NCBI RefSeq assembly: GCF_026627425.1
Contig: NZ_JAPNLH010000019.1
Location: 1-64,000 of the forward strand
Reading direction: 5' to 3'
Length of the DNA stretch: 64,000 bases
Source: Arthrobacter endolithicus
Lineage (GTDB): Bacteria; Actinomycetota; Actinomycetes; Actinomycetales; Micrococcaceae
Shown here: positions 1 through 9,373 of the stretch, piece after piece
Layout: every line of letters starts with the position of its first letter
How positions within the stretch are numbered: the first letter of the stretch is position 1
Notes under the pieces: generated by a model
What the model was told of the DNA's origin: nothing
The model's database searches: none
The model's input: only the letters and a program-made list of their open reading frames with translations
Position numbers and translations under genes: made by a program

Positions 1-498
1 GCCGTTCCCGCCAAATGATCGTATGATGCCGGCCAAGATCAGCCCCGATCTGCCGATCCGTCCTACCAGCCAGGACCCCCACAGCGATGTCCGCTCGATC
101 CGAAAACGACAACGGCCTACGCCCCACAAGCAGCTCCTCTATTCAACCAACTTGTTGCTTCGAGGGTATGACACCGCCTTTTGTACTGCACTGATTAGAC
201 GCCGTCGTGCCCCGGACGCCGCTCGACGTGCAGCTCAAATAAGCTACCCGCCATCCACCTCGAATCCGCCAGGTCACGGTAGGAACCCGGCAAAGAATTG
301 AACGTCGTCACGGCAAAGACCCCTACAGAAGACCCGCGCAGGACAATTCAGTGGCGACGCTCCGACCGGCGCGGGCGGCAGACAGCAGCCAACCAGTAAA
401 CCGCCGCTGGCCCGGCTTTATTTTCGATGTGATTTGTTACACAATTACGGACAGTGGCTGCTGATACCCACCGGGCCACACCGACCAAAGGAGTCCAC
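1..498. other. No gene recognised upstream of the first transporter
   Basis: I see no convincing coding region here. Open frames in this stretch lack ribosome sites and recognisable family motifs. Just before the first gene is an AT-richer patch (about 418-450) with a short inverted repeat TTGT-N3-ACAA at 434-444. This could be a promoter or operator for the MFS gene, but that is a guess from composition only. Confidence 0.4.
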
Positions 499-1893
499 AT
501 GGGTTGGCTTGACAGGGAGCGCACCGTCGCCCCTCCCGGCCTTAATCGCTGGTTCATCCCGCCGGCCGCTCTCGCGGTGCACCTATGCATCGGTCAGGCC
601 TACGCCACAAGCGTGTACAAGACCGCCCTGGTAAAGCACTTCGGCGCCAGTCTGACGGAGATCGGCATTATCTTCTCCATCGCGATTGTGATGCTCGGCC
701 TCTCCGCCGCCGTGATGGGCACTTGGGTGGACACGAACGGCCCACGCAAGGCCATGTTTGTCTCGGCGCTCTTCTGGTCCGGCGGGTTCCTGGTGGGATC
801 ACTGGGCATTTTCAGCCACCAGCTATGGCTGGTTTACCTCGGCTACGGGGTCATTGGCGGCATAGGGCTAGGCATCGGGTACATTTCGCCCGTCTCTACC
901 TTGATCAAGTGGTTCCCGGACCGGCCCGGCCTGGCGACCGGCATGGCCATCATGGGTTTTGGCGGAGGAGCGTTGATTGCCAGCCCCCTGTCCTCAGCGC
1001 TGCTGAAGGCCTATGACCCGAACTCGGGTGCACCCGGCTGGGTTGCCAGCGGCAACGCCGTGGGGCTGCTCTTTCTCACCCTTGCCGGCATCTACCTTAT
1101 CTACATGCTCTTTGGCGCCTTTACGATCAAGGTGCCGGCGGCGGACTGGAAGCCAGCTGGCTTTGATCCCGCCAAGGTCAAGGCAAAGACGCTGGTCACC
1201 TCAAACCACGTCTCGGCCGCCAATGCCATCAAGACCAAGCAGTTCTGGCTGGTATGGATTGCCCTATTCTGCAACGTGACCGGCGGCATTGGCATCTTGG
1301 AGCAGGCCTCACCCATGATCCAGGATTTTTTCCGCCAACCCGATGGTATGTCTCTGGTGACTGCCGGGGTCGCCAGCGGTTTTGTGGGACTGCTTTCCAT
1401 CGCCAATATGGGCGGCCGTTTTGCCTGGTCGGCCACGTCGGATCTCGTGGGACGTAAACCGGTCTACATGATCTATCTGGGTGTCGGTGGCGGGCTTTAT
1501 GTCCTGCTGGCGCTAGCCGGTTCAAGCACCACGGCGCTGTTCGTAGTCCTGGCGTTCATCATCATTTCCTTTTACGGTGGCGGCTTTTCAACAGCGCCGG
1601 CCTACCTGCGGGACCTCTTCGGCACCTACCAGGTGGGCGCGATCCACGGCAGGCTGCTAACTGCCTGGTCCGCTGCAGGAATTGCCGGTCCATTGATTAT
1701 CAATGCTTTTCTGGACGTCCAGGGCAAACCGGGCGAGCTGACGGCGCAGGCTTACCAACCGGCGCTGCTGACCATGGTAGGCCTGCTGGTGATCGGATTC
1801 ATCGCCAACCTGCTGGTCAGGCCCGTCCGGGATACGTTCCACGAATCAGCCCGAAGCATCCCCACCACCCGCGAACAAGCATTGGAGTCCTGA
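499..1893 (+). CDS. MFS transporter, oxalate/formate antiporter (OFA) family
   Basis: A 464-residue integral membrane carrier with about 12 hydrophobic segments. The N-terminal half has the OFA/OxlT-like layout: a loop GTWVDTNGPRKAM after TM2 (the MFS motif A position) and glycine-rich helices such as GVIGGIGLGIGYISP. Family members exchange small carboxylates such as oxalate and formate; the substrate here cannot be read from sequence. The ATG at 499 is preferred over the upstream ATG at 454 because AAAGGAG lies at 488-494 and the extra 15 residues look non-coding. A 33-codon membrane peptide gene starts one base after its stop, suggesting co-translation of a two-part transporter. Confidence is high for MFS and moderate for OFA. 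Confidence 0.85.
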   Translation: MGWLDRERTVAPPGLNRWFIPPAALAVHLCIGQAYATSVYKTALVKHFGASLTEIGIIFSIAIVMLGLSAAVMGTWVDTNGPRKAMFVSALFWSGGFLVGSLGIFSHQLWLVYLGYGVIGGIGLGIGYISPVSTLIKWFPDRPGLATGMAIMGFGGGALIASPLSSALLKAYDPNSGAPGWVASGNAVGLLFLTLAGIYLIYMLFGAFTIKVPAADWKPAGFDPAKVKAKTLVTSNHVSAANAIKTKQFWLVWIALFCNVTGGIGILEQASPMIQDFFRQPDGMSLVTAGVASGFVGLLSIANMGGRFAWSATSDLVGRKPVYMIYLGVGGGLYVLLALAGSSTTALFVVLAFIIISFYGGGFSTAPAYLRDLFGTYQVGAIHGRLLTAWSAAGIAGPLIINAFLDVQGKPGELTAQAYQPALLTMVGLLVIGFIANLLVRPVRDTFHESARSIPTTREQALES

Positions 1894-1894
1894 G

Positions 1895-1996
1895 ATGACA
1901 GCTGTAAAACTCACCGTTGTCTGGGCACTGGTCGGAATTCCGCTGTTCTATGGCCTGTTCATCACGCTGACCAAGGTGGCAGCGCTCTTCGGTTGA
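1895..1996 (+). CDS. Single-helix peptide, candidate small subunit of the MFS transporter
   Basis: A 33-residue reading frame beginning ATG ACA GCT and ending TGA, with GGAG at 1884-1887 giving ideal ribosome spacing inside the end of the upstream gene. The peptide is almost entirely one hydrophobic helix (LTVVWALVGIPLFYGLFIT) followed by a short lysine-containing tail, which predicts a single membrane span. Short peptides of this kind are known directly behind OFA-type MFS genes in many bacteria and have been named MFS small subunits. The one-base spacing from the transporter stop supports coupled translation. It could be chance, but the ribosome site, spacing and hydrophobicity all agree. 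Confidence 0.7.
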   Translation: MTAVKLTVVWALVGIPLFYGLFITLTKVAALFG

Positions 1997-2269
1997 TCTG
2001 GGTTGAACACCCTCAACGGGACAGTGCACTGCCTAAACTTTTATCTAACCAAGGACGAGGTCAGGCCGATTATGCTTCCGCACCTGAACGTGGTGCGCCC
2101 ATAGGTACCTTTCAAAGCAGGCTGCCTACCAAGTGGCCATTCGGAAACGGCCATCTCGGAAAGGCACTACGTCGCCACGCTCATTTTGATGGTTATTAGT
2201 GGTCGTCTAACCCGTCAATGCCGCGGTAGTGCGGTGTTTCTCTGACGGCGGGACAAGGAGTCAATAGCC

Positions 2270-2374
2270 ATACTGATACGTACAGACCCGTTCCGTCAAC
2301 TCGACCGGCTGGCCCAGCAAATACAGGGAACTGCAGCCGGGCCGGCGGCCGTGCCGACTTCAAGGCAGGGCATC
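2270..2374 (+). pseudogene. 5' relic of an Hsp20/alpha-crystallin small heat shock gene
   Basis: Reading from 2270 gives a segment matching the conserved N-terminus of actinobacterial Hsp18/Hsp20 proteins (RTDPFRQLDRLAQQ, then GTAAGPAAVP). A good ribosome site AAGGAG stands at 2256-2261, but the codon at the expected start is ATA, not ATG. The similarity stops after about 35 codons where recombinase-like sequence begins. This is a truncated, start-less relic, probably cut by a mobile element event. Confidence 0.6.
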
Positions 2375-2384
2375 AAGTTCCGCC

Positions 2385-2480
2385 CCAGAACGCGACCAGC
2401 TCCCCGAGCGCACCAAAGCCGGCATGGCCATCGCCGCCTCCCACGGACGTGAAGCAGGACGACGGGAAATCACCGCTACC
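2385..2480 (+). pseudogene. Fragment of a serine recombinase (resolvase/invertase) gene
   Basis: The frame starting at 2385 encodes PERDQLPERTKAGMAIAASH followed by GREAGRREIT. This matches the typical segment of small serine recombinases just after the catalytic domain (usual pattern FERDLIRERT-AGL-AARARGR-GGR). Neither the catalytic N-terminus nor the helix-turn-helix C-terminus is present in frame. It is a decayed fragment about 30 codons long. Confidence 0.6.
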
Positions 2481-2801
2481 CACCATGGAACCCGGAAAAC
2501 ACCTCGACCCCCACGGGACGATCTAAGAACAGCACCCCACAACAAGCCCCTTAATTGGACGGACAGCCGTACGGGTCACACGGACACTCTGCAACACAGA
2601 CATCGACAAGATACCCATGATCGAGCTTCTTCAACGAAGAGGCGGCGAGCTTGTCGGGATCCGAAGGCTCGATCTCCGCCACACCCTAAGCATGTGCTGG
2701 AAACTTCTCCAAAAGGCAGGAGACACTACCGCGTTCCGCGAACTTGAGCCACCTAAGAAACACTGCCCACGTCCACAGCGCCAAACAGAACTAAAACTCC
2801 A

Positions 2802-2841
2802 TTATGTGGAAATTAGGTATCTTATTGTGGAATTAGGTGAT
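2802..2841. repeat. Imperfect direct repeat, AT-rich, about 19-20 bp twice
   Basis: Two adjacent copies, 2802-2820 and 2822-2841, share TTAT-(T)GTGGAA-(A)TTAGGT-AT with single-base indels. The first copy overlaps a short dyad TCCA-N5-TGGA (about 2798-2810). The composition is clearly more AT-rich than the surroundings. A regulator site or a residual transposon end are both possible. Confidence 0.4.
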
Positions 2842-3383
2842 CTGCATTACAGTGGTGACATCCTCACGTTGAGGAGCCTCCAACGATTGGTCTAGGTCAA
2901 TGTCTATCCCTCATCCTGCTGCGCTGAAAGCGAGTTCGGCCGCAGCCAAGAGACGCCGGCGGGTTCCTCCGGCCCCCCTCTTGAACAGTTCTGATCGCCC
3001 TGACGGCGCGTCCAGAAATCGACCGCCCCAGACGGATCCCCACTACTGTCAGGATCATAGCGTCCGCCCCTAATAAAGGGCATAAGGAGTCCGCCCTGAC
3101 TTCGGCCGGATCGGTGCGAGGATCAGTGCCTGTAAGTCGTTGATGAAGCTGAGAAGCCATAATCCGACCGACAATTTGAACACGTAAGTGCCGGATCTTC
3201 GAGATTCTCTACACGTCCATGCGACGACCGTCTTCAAATCAGCGCCTCTGACGCTGCTGCCTCAGGAGCACCTTCCACTGGCCCTCACGCTCCACACACC
3301 CCGGCTCTGGGACTCTCCCCTGATTCTCATTCCGCCTGCGCGCCACCACAGATCATTTTTTTAGCTATTCGATAGGACCTCTA
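2842..3383. other. Gap before the allantoin operon, no gene recognised
   Basis: No reading frame here carries a recognisable domain or a well-placed ribosome site. The last 40 bases are AT-rich (ATCATTTTTTTAGC around 3352-3365) and probably contain the promoter region of the NCS1 permease gene. The rest is likely decayed sequence continuous with the relics at 2270-2480. Confidence 0.4.
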
Positions 3384-4946
3384 ATGAGTATAATTCCAGG
3401 CTCGACCCCGCCGGTCGAGGTGCATGGCCACCACCACGGTAACCATCCCGATCCGATCATGCACCACCCGCCTGAGTCGGCTTTGCGTGTACCAGGTTTA
3501 CCCGAGATCAGTGAGCGGCTGTACAACCAGGACTTGGCCCCGACCAAGGCAGAAGGTCGACGGTGGACGAGCTACAGCATTTTCACCCTGTGGGCCAACG
3601 ATGTTCACAGCTTGGGCAACTACGGCTTCGCCATTGGCCTGTTCGCCCTCGGCCTCGGCGCGTGGCAGATTCTGGTGGCACTTGGCGTCGGCGCCGTCCT
3701 CTTGTTCGCGCTACTGACCTTCTCGGGTTTCATGGGATATAAGACGGGTGTCCCGTTTCCTGTGATGAGTCGCATCTCCTTCGGAATCCACGGCGCCCAG
3801 ATTCCCGCGCTGATCCGCGGAGGCGTGGCTATTGCCTGGTTCGGAATCCAGACCTACCTCGCGTCCCTGGTCCTTCGCGTCCTGCTGATCGCCCTGTCGC
3901 CAGGACTGGGAAATCTCGACCATAACTCCATTCTAGGTCTTTCCACCCTCGGCTGGGCAGCCTTCCTCTTCCTGTGGGTGGTGCAGGTTATTATCGTCCG
4001 CTATGGAATGGACATGATCCGCAAGTACGAGGCTTTCGCCGGGCCCATCATCCTCATCACCATGATTGCCCTGGCCGTCTGGATGTTCGCAAAAGCCGGT
4101 GGGTCCATTGCCCTTTCAAAGCCTCATGCCCTCACCGGCGGTGCCATGTGGCGGGAAATTTTCGCCGGAGGTGCTCTCTGGGTTTCGATCTACGCCACGT
4201 TTGTTCTGAACTTTTGCGACTTCACCCGGGCCTCGAAGAGCCGCAAGTCAATCATCAAGGGCAATTTCTGGGGCATCCCGATTAACATGCTTCTCTTCGG
4301 CCTGATCGTCGTCGTCATCACCGGCGCCCAATTCAAAATCAACGGCGTCCTTATCAGCAGCCCCTCGGACATTGTCCAGTCCATCCCCAATACGCTCCTA
4401 CTCGTCTTGGCTGCACTGGCCCTGCTCGTGCTGACTGTCGCTGTAAATCTGATGGCCAACTTTGTCGCCCCGATTTACGCCCTGACTAACTTGTTCCCCA
4501 AGAGACTCAACTTCCGCCGGGCCAGCCTGGTCAGCGCCATCATCGGCTTGGTGATCCTGCCTTGGAACCTCTACAACAACCCCGCAGTCATCGTCTATTT
4601 CCTTGGCGGACTTGGAGGGCTGCTCGGGCCTCTGTTCGGAGTGATCATGGCCGATTACTGGCTTCTCCGCAAGGCCAAGATCAACGTCCCCGAGCTCTAC
4701 ACCGAGTCCCGCACCGGAGCTTATTCCTACCGCAAGGGCATCAATTCCCGGGCGATCATCGCCTTCATTCCGTCCGCTGCCATCTCGCTTCTCATCGCCT
4801 TCGTTCCATCTCTCCAGGCAGTCGCGTCGTTCTCTTGGTTCTTCGGAGCCGGCATCGGGGCCTTGGTCTACTTCCTGATTGCTGACCGCAAGCGCTCATT
4901 CGAAGACGTCTCCGGAGAACCGATCGCGGTCCCCAGCCTGCACTGA
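3384..4946 (+). CDS. NCS1-family nucleobase/hydantoin/allantoin permease
   Basis: A 520-residue membrane protein with about 12 spans and the NCS1 (nucleobase:cation symporter-1) pattern: cytoplasmic start ending in NQDLAPTK and TSYSIFTLWANDVHS, then the glycine-rich first helices, then FNCDFTR-type loops and a GPLFGVIMADYWLLRKAK segment near the C-terminus. NCS1 carriers import purines, pyrimidines, hydantoins or allantoin with a cation. The next genes encode a racemase-family protein and allantoinase, so allantoin is the most likely substrate. The ATG at 3384 follows TAGGA at a normal distance. It is the first gene of the operon. Confidence 0.88.
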   Translation: MSIIPGSTPPVEVHGHHHGNHPDPIMHHPPESALRVPGLPEISERLYNQDLAPTKAEGRRWTSYSIFTLWANDVHSLGNYGFAIGLFALGLGAWQILVALGVGAVLLFALLTFSGFMGYKTGVPFPVMSRISFGIHGAQIPALIRGGVAIAWFGIQTYLASLVLRVLLIALSPGLGNLDHNSILGLSTLGWAAFLFLWVVQVIIVRYGMDMIRKYEAFAGPIILITMIALAVWMFAKAGGSIALSKPHALTGGAMWREIFAGGALWVSIYATFVLNFCDFTRASKSRKSIIKGNFWGIPINMLLFGLIVVVITGAQFKINGVLISSPSDIVQSIPNTLLLVLAALALLVLTVAVNLMANFVAPIYALTNLFPKRLNFRRASLVSAIIGLVILPWNLYNNPAVIVYFLGGLGGLLGPLFGVIMADYWLLRKAKINVPELYTESRTGAYSYRKGINSRAIIAFIPSAAISLLIAFVPSLQAVASFSWFFGAGIGALVYFLIADRKRSFEDVSGEPIAVPSLH

Positions 4947-5041
4947 CAATCCCACCACCACTGGGGCACAGTCCCGACCCGGGACCCATTCGACGGACCG
5001 GACTGCGCCCCAGCGCCAAAGCAAAAGTAGGAAAGAACAAC

Positions 5042-5788
5042 ATGCGCATCCTGATCGCCAACGTCAACACCACCGTCTCCATGACAGACTCCATCGCCGC
5101 ACAGGCGCGCAGCGCCGCGGCTCCCGGAACGGAAATTATCGGTATCACTCCGCGCTTCGGCGCCGAGTCCTGCGAGGGAAATTTTGAAAGCTATCTAGCC
5201 GCGATTGCCGTCATGGATGCGGTACTGGCCTACGCCGAGCCGTTCGACGCCGTCATCCAAGCAGGCTACGGTGAGCACGGCAGGGAGGGTCTTCAGGAAC
5301 TACTTGACGTTCCCGTCGTGGACATCACCGAGGCCGCGGCAAGCACAGCAATGTTCCTCGGCCATAAATATTCGGTCGTCACCACCTTGGACAGGACAGT
5401 GCCGCTGATTGAGGACCGGCTCAAACTGGCCGGCCTCGACGCCCGTTGCGCCTCGGTGCGGGCCAGCGGCCTAGGAGTGCTGGAACTAGAAGAATTTCCG
5501 GACCGTTCGGTATCCGCGATCATCGACCAGGCCACCCAGGCTGTAGAGGACGACAAGGCAGAAGTCATCGTCTTGGGTTGCGGCGGCATGTCAGGCCTGG
5601 ATGAACAAATCCGCACACGGTTGGGTGTTCCGGTGGTCGACGGCGTGGCGGCAGCGGTCACCATCGCGGAATCCCTGGTCCGACTCGGACTGTCCACCTC
5701 AAAAGTCCGCACCTACGCAACGCCGCGGCCCAAAAAAATTATCGGCTGGCCTCTGGCCGTATCCGTATCCGTATCCGTAGGGGAATAA
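5042..5788 (+). CDS. Asp/Glu racemase superfamily protein, allantoin/hydantoin racemase-like, first catalytic Cys replaced
   Basis: A 248-residue protein starting MRILIANVNTTVSMTDSI, the signature of hydantoin and allantoin racemases (N-terminal N-x-N-T/S-T). Characterised racemases use two cysteines, one in a CFGDPG-like loop and one in VLGC-G-M. The second is present (Cys180 in VLGCGGMSGL), but the first position is Gly75 (AGYGEHGREG). The related arylmalonate decarboxylases also have only one cysteine. The ATG follows AGGAAAG. The gene lies between permease and allantoinase, so a role with allantoin or a related ureide is likely, but two-base racemisation by the standard mechanism is doubtful. 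Confidence 0.8.
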   Translation: MRILIANVNTTVSMTDSIAAQARSAAAPGTEIIGITPRFGAESCEGNFESYLAAIAVMDAVLAYAEPFDAVIQAGYGEHGREGLQELLDVPVVDITEAAASTAMFLGHKYSVVTTLDRTVPLIEDRLKLAGLDARCASVRASGLGVLELEEFPDRSVSAIIDQATQAVEDDKAEVIVLGCGGMSGLDEQIRTRLGVPVVDGVAAAVTIAESLVRLGLSTSKVRTYATPRPKKIIGWPLAVSVSVSVGE

Positions 5789-5869
5789 TGCCGTGTGCGA
5801 GCCGAAAGCGCCTCACTCCACCTTGCATTCCATCTTAGACACCCGTTCCAGGACACGAGGAGCTCTCCA

Positions 5870-7222
5870 ATGACTTACCCCACACACGACACTTTTGACC
5901 TGGTCATCCGGGGCGTCAGCGTGCTGACCCAGGCCGGCACCGCCGCACACGAGGTGGGAATCACCGCTGGCGTTATTGCCGCCGTCGAACCCCTGGGAGC
6001 CGGGCTCACGGGCAGAAAGACTATCGAGCTCACCGCTGATGAGACCCTGATCCCCGGGCTCGTGGACAGCCATGTCCACATCAACGAGCCCGGACGCACC
6101 GATTGGGAGGGCTTCGCCTCAGCCACCCGGGCAGCTGCCGCCGGCGGCGTCACCACCGTGGTGGACATGCCACTGAACAGCATCCCCCCCACCACCACAG
6201 TGCCCAACCTTGAGCTCAAGCGCGAGGCCGCTGTGGGGCAGACCTTTGTCAACGTCGGCTTCTGGGGTGGGGCCATCCCAGGCAACACCGCGGACCTGCG
6301 CCCGCTATACGACGAGGGCGTGTTTGGTTTCAAGTGCTTTCTGATCCACTCCGGTGTGGACGAGTTCCCGCACCTGGAGGCCGATGAAATGGAGCGGGAC
6401 CTGGCGGAAATCGGCACCTTCGACTCATTGTTGATTGTGCACGCCGAGGATTCGAGGACCATTGAGGAGGCCCCGGCTGTGCCCGGCCGGCACTACGCCG
6501 ACTTTCTGGCCTCCCGCCCGCGCGCCGCGGAGAACACCGCGATCGCCCACGTCATTGAGGCGGCCCGGCGCACCGGCGCCCGCGCCCACATCCTGCACCT
6601 TTCCTCCGCCGAGGCCCTGCCGCTGATCGCGGCCGCGAAGGCCGAAGGCGTGCGTATCACCGTCGAGACGTGCCCGCACTACCTCACCCTCCAGGCCGAG
6701 GACGTACCGGACGGCGCCACCGCCTACAAGTGCTGCCCGCCCATCCGCGAGGCCGGCAACCGCGAACAGCTCTGGCAGGGACTGCAGGACGGCACTATCG
6801 ACTGCATCGTCTCCGACCACTCCCCCAGCACGCTGGACTTGAAGGACCTGGAAAACGGCGACTTTGCCGTGGCCTGGGGCGGGGTGTCCTCGCTCCAGCT
6901 GGGCCTGCCGCTGATCTGGACCGAGGCCCGCAAGCGCGGCATTCCCCTGGAGAAGGTGGTCGAATGGATGTCCTCCGCCCCGGCCGACCTGGTAGGCCTG
7001 GAGGCCAAGGGCCGCCTCGCCGTGGGCGCAGACGCCGACTTCTCGATCTTCGCCGCCGACGAAGCCCAGGTGGTCGACGTGACGCGCCTCAAGCACAAGA
7101 ACGCTATCACCCCGTACGACGGCGCATCCCTCACCGGGGTCATCCGGCGCACCTTCCTGGCCGGTGCCGAGATCGACGGCATCACCCCCACGGGCAAACT
7201 GCTGCGCAACAGCCAGATCTAA
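5870..7222 (+). CDS. allB: Allantoinase (cyclic amidohydrolase family)
   Basis: A 450-residue binuclear metal amidohydrolase that opens the hydantoin ring of allantoin to give allantoate (EC 3.5.2.5). Visible motifs are [16 protein letters not shown] with the metal-binding His68-x-His70, the allantoinase block [22 protein letters not shown], the carboxylated-lysine site GFKCFL (Lys155), ETCPHYLTL and SDHSPS near the metal-binding Asp. These fit allantoinase better than dihydropyrimidinase. The ATG at 5870 has CGAGGAG at 5856-5862; the longer upstream frame to 5795 has no such site. No allantoate amidohydrolase is seen in the window, so later steps must be encoded elsewhere. Confidence 0.93.
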   Translation: MTYPTHDTFDLVIRGVSVLTQAGTAAHEVGITAGVIAAVEPLGAGLTGRKTIELTADETLIPGLVDSHVHINEPGRTDWEGFASATRAAAAGGVTTVVDMPLNSIPPTTTVPNLELKREAAVGQTFVNVGFWGGAIPGNTADLRPLYDEGVFGFKCFLIHSGVDEFPHLEADEMERDLAEIGTFDSLLIVHAEDSRTIEEAPAVPGRHYADFLASRPRAAENTAIAHVIEAARRTGARAHILHLSSAEALPLIAAAKAEGVRITVETCPHYLTLQAEDVPDGATAYKCCPPIREAGNREQLWQGLQDGTIDCIVSDHSPSTLDLKDLENGDFAVAWGGVSSLQLGLPLIWTEARKRGIPLEKVVEWMSSAPADLVGLEAKGRLAVGADADFSIFAADEAQVVDVTRLKHKNAITPYDGASLTGVIRRTFLAGAEIDGITPTGKLLRNSQI

Positions 7223-7437
7223 AAGCACTCCTTAACCGCCGCGAGAGAATCATTGTCCCAATGCCAACTCAACCAAAAGTTGCCTCACATGCCATCACGG
7301 TCTGGACACTACCGAGACGCGGCTCCCTTGAAATATGGATTCCTAAGTAGGGGCACCCCATAGATAGATATGTACTGTCAAATAAGAGCGAGGCGGCCAT
7401 CAGGCAGCCAGTTCACCAAGGAACTAAAGGACACAAC

Positions 7438-8298
7438 ATGCGATACGTAGTTGGCTACACTCCCGACCGACGCGGGGCCGAGGCCGTCGCCCTCGCTGCG
7501 GCGATCGCCCGCACCCAAGATGCAAAATTGGAGTTAGTGCATGTTTTGGACAACCCACGACCGGAGGACGCCGGATACCCTGAACGCGGAGTCCAGCAAA
7601 TTCTCGCCGGCAACGCCAAAGTGTGGTTGGAGGAAGCGTTGGCACTCCTCCCGCCAGACGTGCCTGTCCAAACCCACCTCCACTATGCTGAATCGTTTGC
7701 CGAGGGGCTGATTGAAGTTGCCGGGGAAGTGGACGCCGAGCTGATCGTCATTGGCGCAGCGAAACACGGCATACTCAAGCATTTCAGCATCGGAACGGTG
7801 GCCAACACGCTCCTGCATGCGTCCCCCGTGCCAGTCGCCCTGGCACCCTCCGGATACGAATCACCGCTATCAATAAGCCGCTTCACTTGCACGGTCGGTG
7901 GCAGGGAAGGCGCCAGAGAACTGCTTAGCGTAGCCATTGATGCCTCGTCACGGCGCCATGTCCCGCTTCGGCTCATTTCGTTGGTCGCCGTGGACCAGTC
8001 ACACGCAAAGGACGCCAGCGAAGTTCAGCTGGCCAAGACCAATACCCGCATAGAAGAACTAATGGCAACGGCAGCAGTGTCGGCCGACACGGAGGTCACC
8101 CACGTCGTGGCACAAGGATCGACTCTCGAAGATGCGATCGGAAACCTTCCGTGGAACGACGATGAGGTAGTCCTGATCGGTTCGAGCCGATTGGCGGAAG
8201 GGCGGAGGCTGTTCCTCGGCAGAACTGCCTACAAGATGCTCCAACAACTCCAGGTGCCCATGGTGGTTGTCCCCCGCGCCTATGCGCGCAACATCTGA
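7438..8298 (+). CDS. Universal stress protein with two UspA domains
   Basis: A 286-residue cytoplasmic protein made of two tandem UspA folds (about 1-140 and 145-284). Each ends in the hallmark strand after the ATP loop: IGAAKHGILKHFSIGTVANT followed by SPVPVALAP, and IGSSRLAEGRRLFLGRTA followed by VPMVVVP. The glycine spacing of the loops is only partly the classic G-x2-G-x9-G-S/T, so nucleotide binding is uncertain. AAAGGA precedes the ATG. It lies 215 bp behind allantoinase on the same strand and may be transcribed separately. Its role is inferred only as stress- or transport-associated. Confidence 0.88.
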   Translation: MRYVVGYTPDRRGAEAVALAAAIARTQDAKLELVHVLDNPRPEDAGYPERGVQQILAGNAKVWLEEALALLPPDVPVQTHLHYAESFAEGLIEVAGEVDAELIVIGAAKHGILKHFSIGTVANTLLHASPVPVALAPSGYESPLSISRFTCTVGGREGARELLSVAIDASSRRHVPLRLISLVAVDQSHAKDASEVQLAKTNTRIEELMATAAVSADTEVTHVVAQGSTLEDAIGNLPWNDDEVVLIGSSRLAEGRRLFLGRTAYKMLQQLQVPMVVVPRAYARNI

Positions 8299-8399
8299 TA
8301 TTAGCTGCACACAACCAATCCCGCCTTCAGATATACGGCCCAGAGGGCGGCGAAGCGTCAGCAGTCGCCCCTTCTACGTCCGCTGCGCGACCGAGGCAG

Positions 8400-8945
8400 T
8401 AATCTACCGAGGCAGGACCAAAAAGGAGCCGAAAGACGCCGAGATCCCGGGCCACTTTGGCTTTGGGCACGTCCTGGGCAATCCGCTCGCGTGCGAGCTG
8501 GATCTGGTCCAGCGATAGCTTCGGAACCCGGTCGTAAACGCCGTTCCTCCTGTCAACGGCAACGCCCTCGGCCTGTCGCTCACGGACGGTATTGCCCGCA
8601 AACGGCGCGATGGCGACCAGGACCATGAGCATGAACTCCCCTTGCGGCGTGTCAGTGTTCAGTTCCGGGTTGTCGATGAAGTCCAGGGCGACGCCCTTGG
8701 CTTTGAGTTGCTCAATGAGCGAGAAGGTACGTCTTGGACCGTGCCAGCCGATCCGGTGACTTCACCCGAACCTTGTCACCGTCGCGGACTTAGGTCAGCA
8801 TTTCCTGGAGCTGTAGCTGGTCGTTTGTGTTTTTGCCGCTGACCTTCTCGGAGAACAGCGTGGGTACAGGACCAAGTGCTTCGAGCTGCCGCGCCTCGTT
8901 CTGGTCGGCGACACTGACCCTCACGTAAAAAATGACCTGCCCTTT
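8400..8945 (-). pseudogene. Broken serine recombinase (resolvase/DNA invertase) gene
   Basis: Reading leftward from 8945 gives the N-terminus of a small serine recombinase: GQVIFYVRVSVADQNEARQL with the catalytic serine of the RVS-x-x-DQ motif, then VSGKNT and SPDRLARS. An in-frame TAA stands at 8790-8792, a frameshift lies near 8723-8735, and the frame then resumes as SLIEQLKAKGVALDFIDNPE, NTDTPQGEFM and VRERQAEG through to KAKVARDLGV. The start codon position reads AAA. At about 180 codons it covers nearly the full normal length, so this is a recently inactivated gene rather than a short fragment. Confidence 0.75.
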
Positions 8946-9349
8946 GCCTCCAGCTATCCTTAAAACGCGCGATCAGCTTTGACTAACCAAAGTCGAAGGG
9001 AGTGGCTGTTCGTTCAGAATAGCGGTTAAACGGCAGCTCAAAATTGCGGTTCGGCGGCACCGGTCGTCTTGCATCGCATGGGATTCGAGACACAGGGGTT
9101 ACGAGCTGTGGAGCCGCTCCGCGGCGTTGGGGGTTTGAGAAAACGCCCTTGTGGCTAGGTTGGGTAGCGGCGCATGATGGCAGTGCCGCGGTCGACGCCG
9201 GTGTGTCTTAGTGCTTAGAGCCTGTTTACGAGCGTGGCGTGGAGGGCTTCCACGGGAACCGTGGATTGGTGCCGCAAGCCCAGCAGCGTAGGTCTGATGA
9301 GCCCGTTTAGTAGATTCCTGAATTATTTCCCCGCCCTTCCCGCGGCCCC
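8946..9349. other. Non-coding stretch upstream of the IS110 transposase
   Basis: No supported gene. In the IS110 family the long non-coding left end between the element boundary and the transposase gene encodes a structured guide (bridge) RNA, so part of this stretch may belong to the element. I cannot place the element end because IS110 elements usually lack clear terminal inverted repeats and I see no obvious core duplication. Confidence 0.4.
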
Positions 9350-9373
9350 TGGCACCACCAGCCGGTGGTGTTG
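9350..9373 (+). ncRNA. Candidate stem-loop of an IS110 bridge RNA
   Basis: Perfect arms CACCACC (9353-9359) and GGTGGTG (9364-9370) enclose the four-base loop AGCC. Three further G-T wobble pairs extend the stem to 9350 and 9373. It sits 25 bases upstream of the transposase start, where IS110-family bridge RNAs are encoded. The hairpin is seen; its role as part of a guide RNA is inferred from family knowledge. Confidence 0.35.

Noticed and set aside
6425-7228. Long minus-strand frame opposite allantoinase
   Set aside because: High-GC shadow of the allantoinase gene; it has no ribosome site or family motif.
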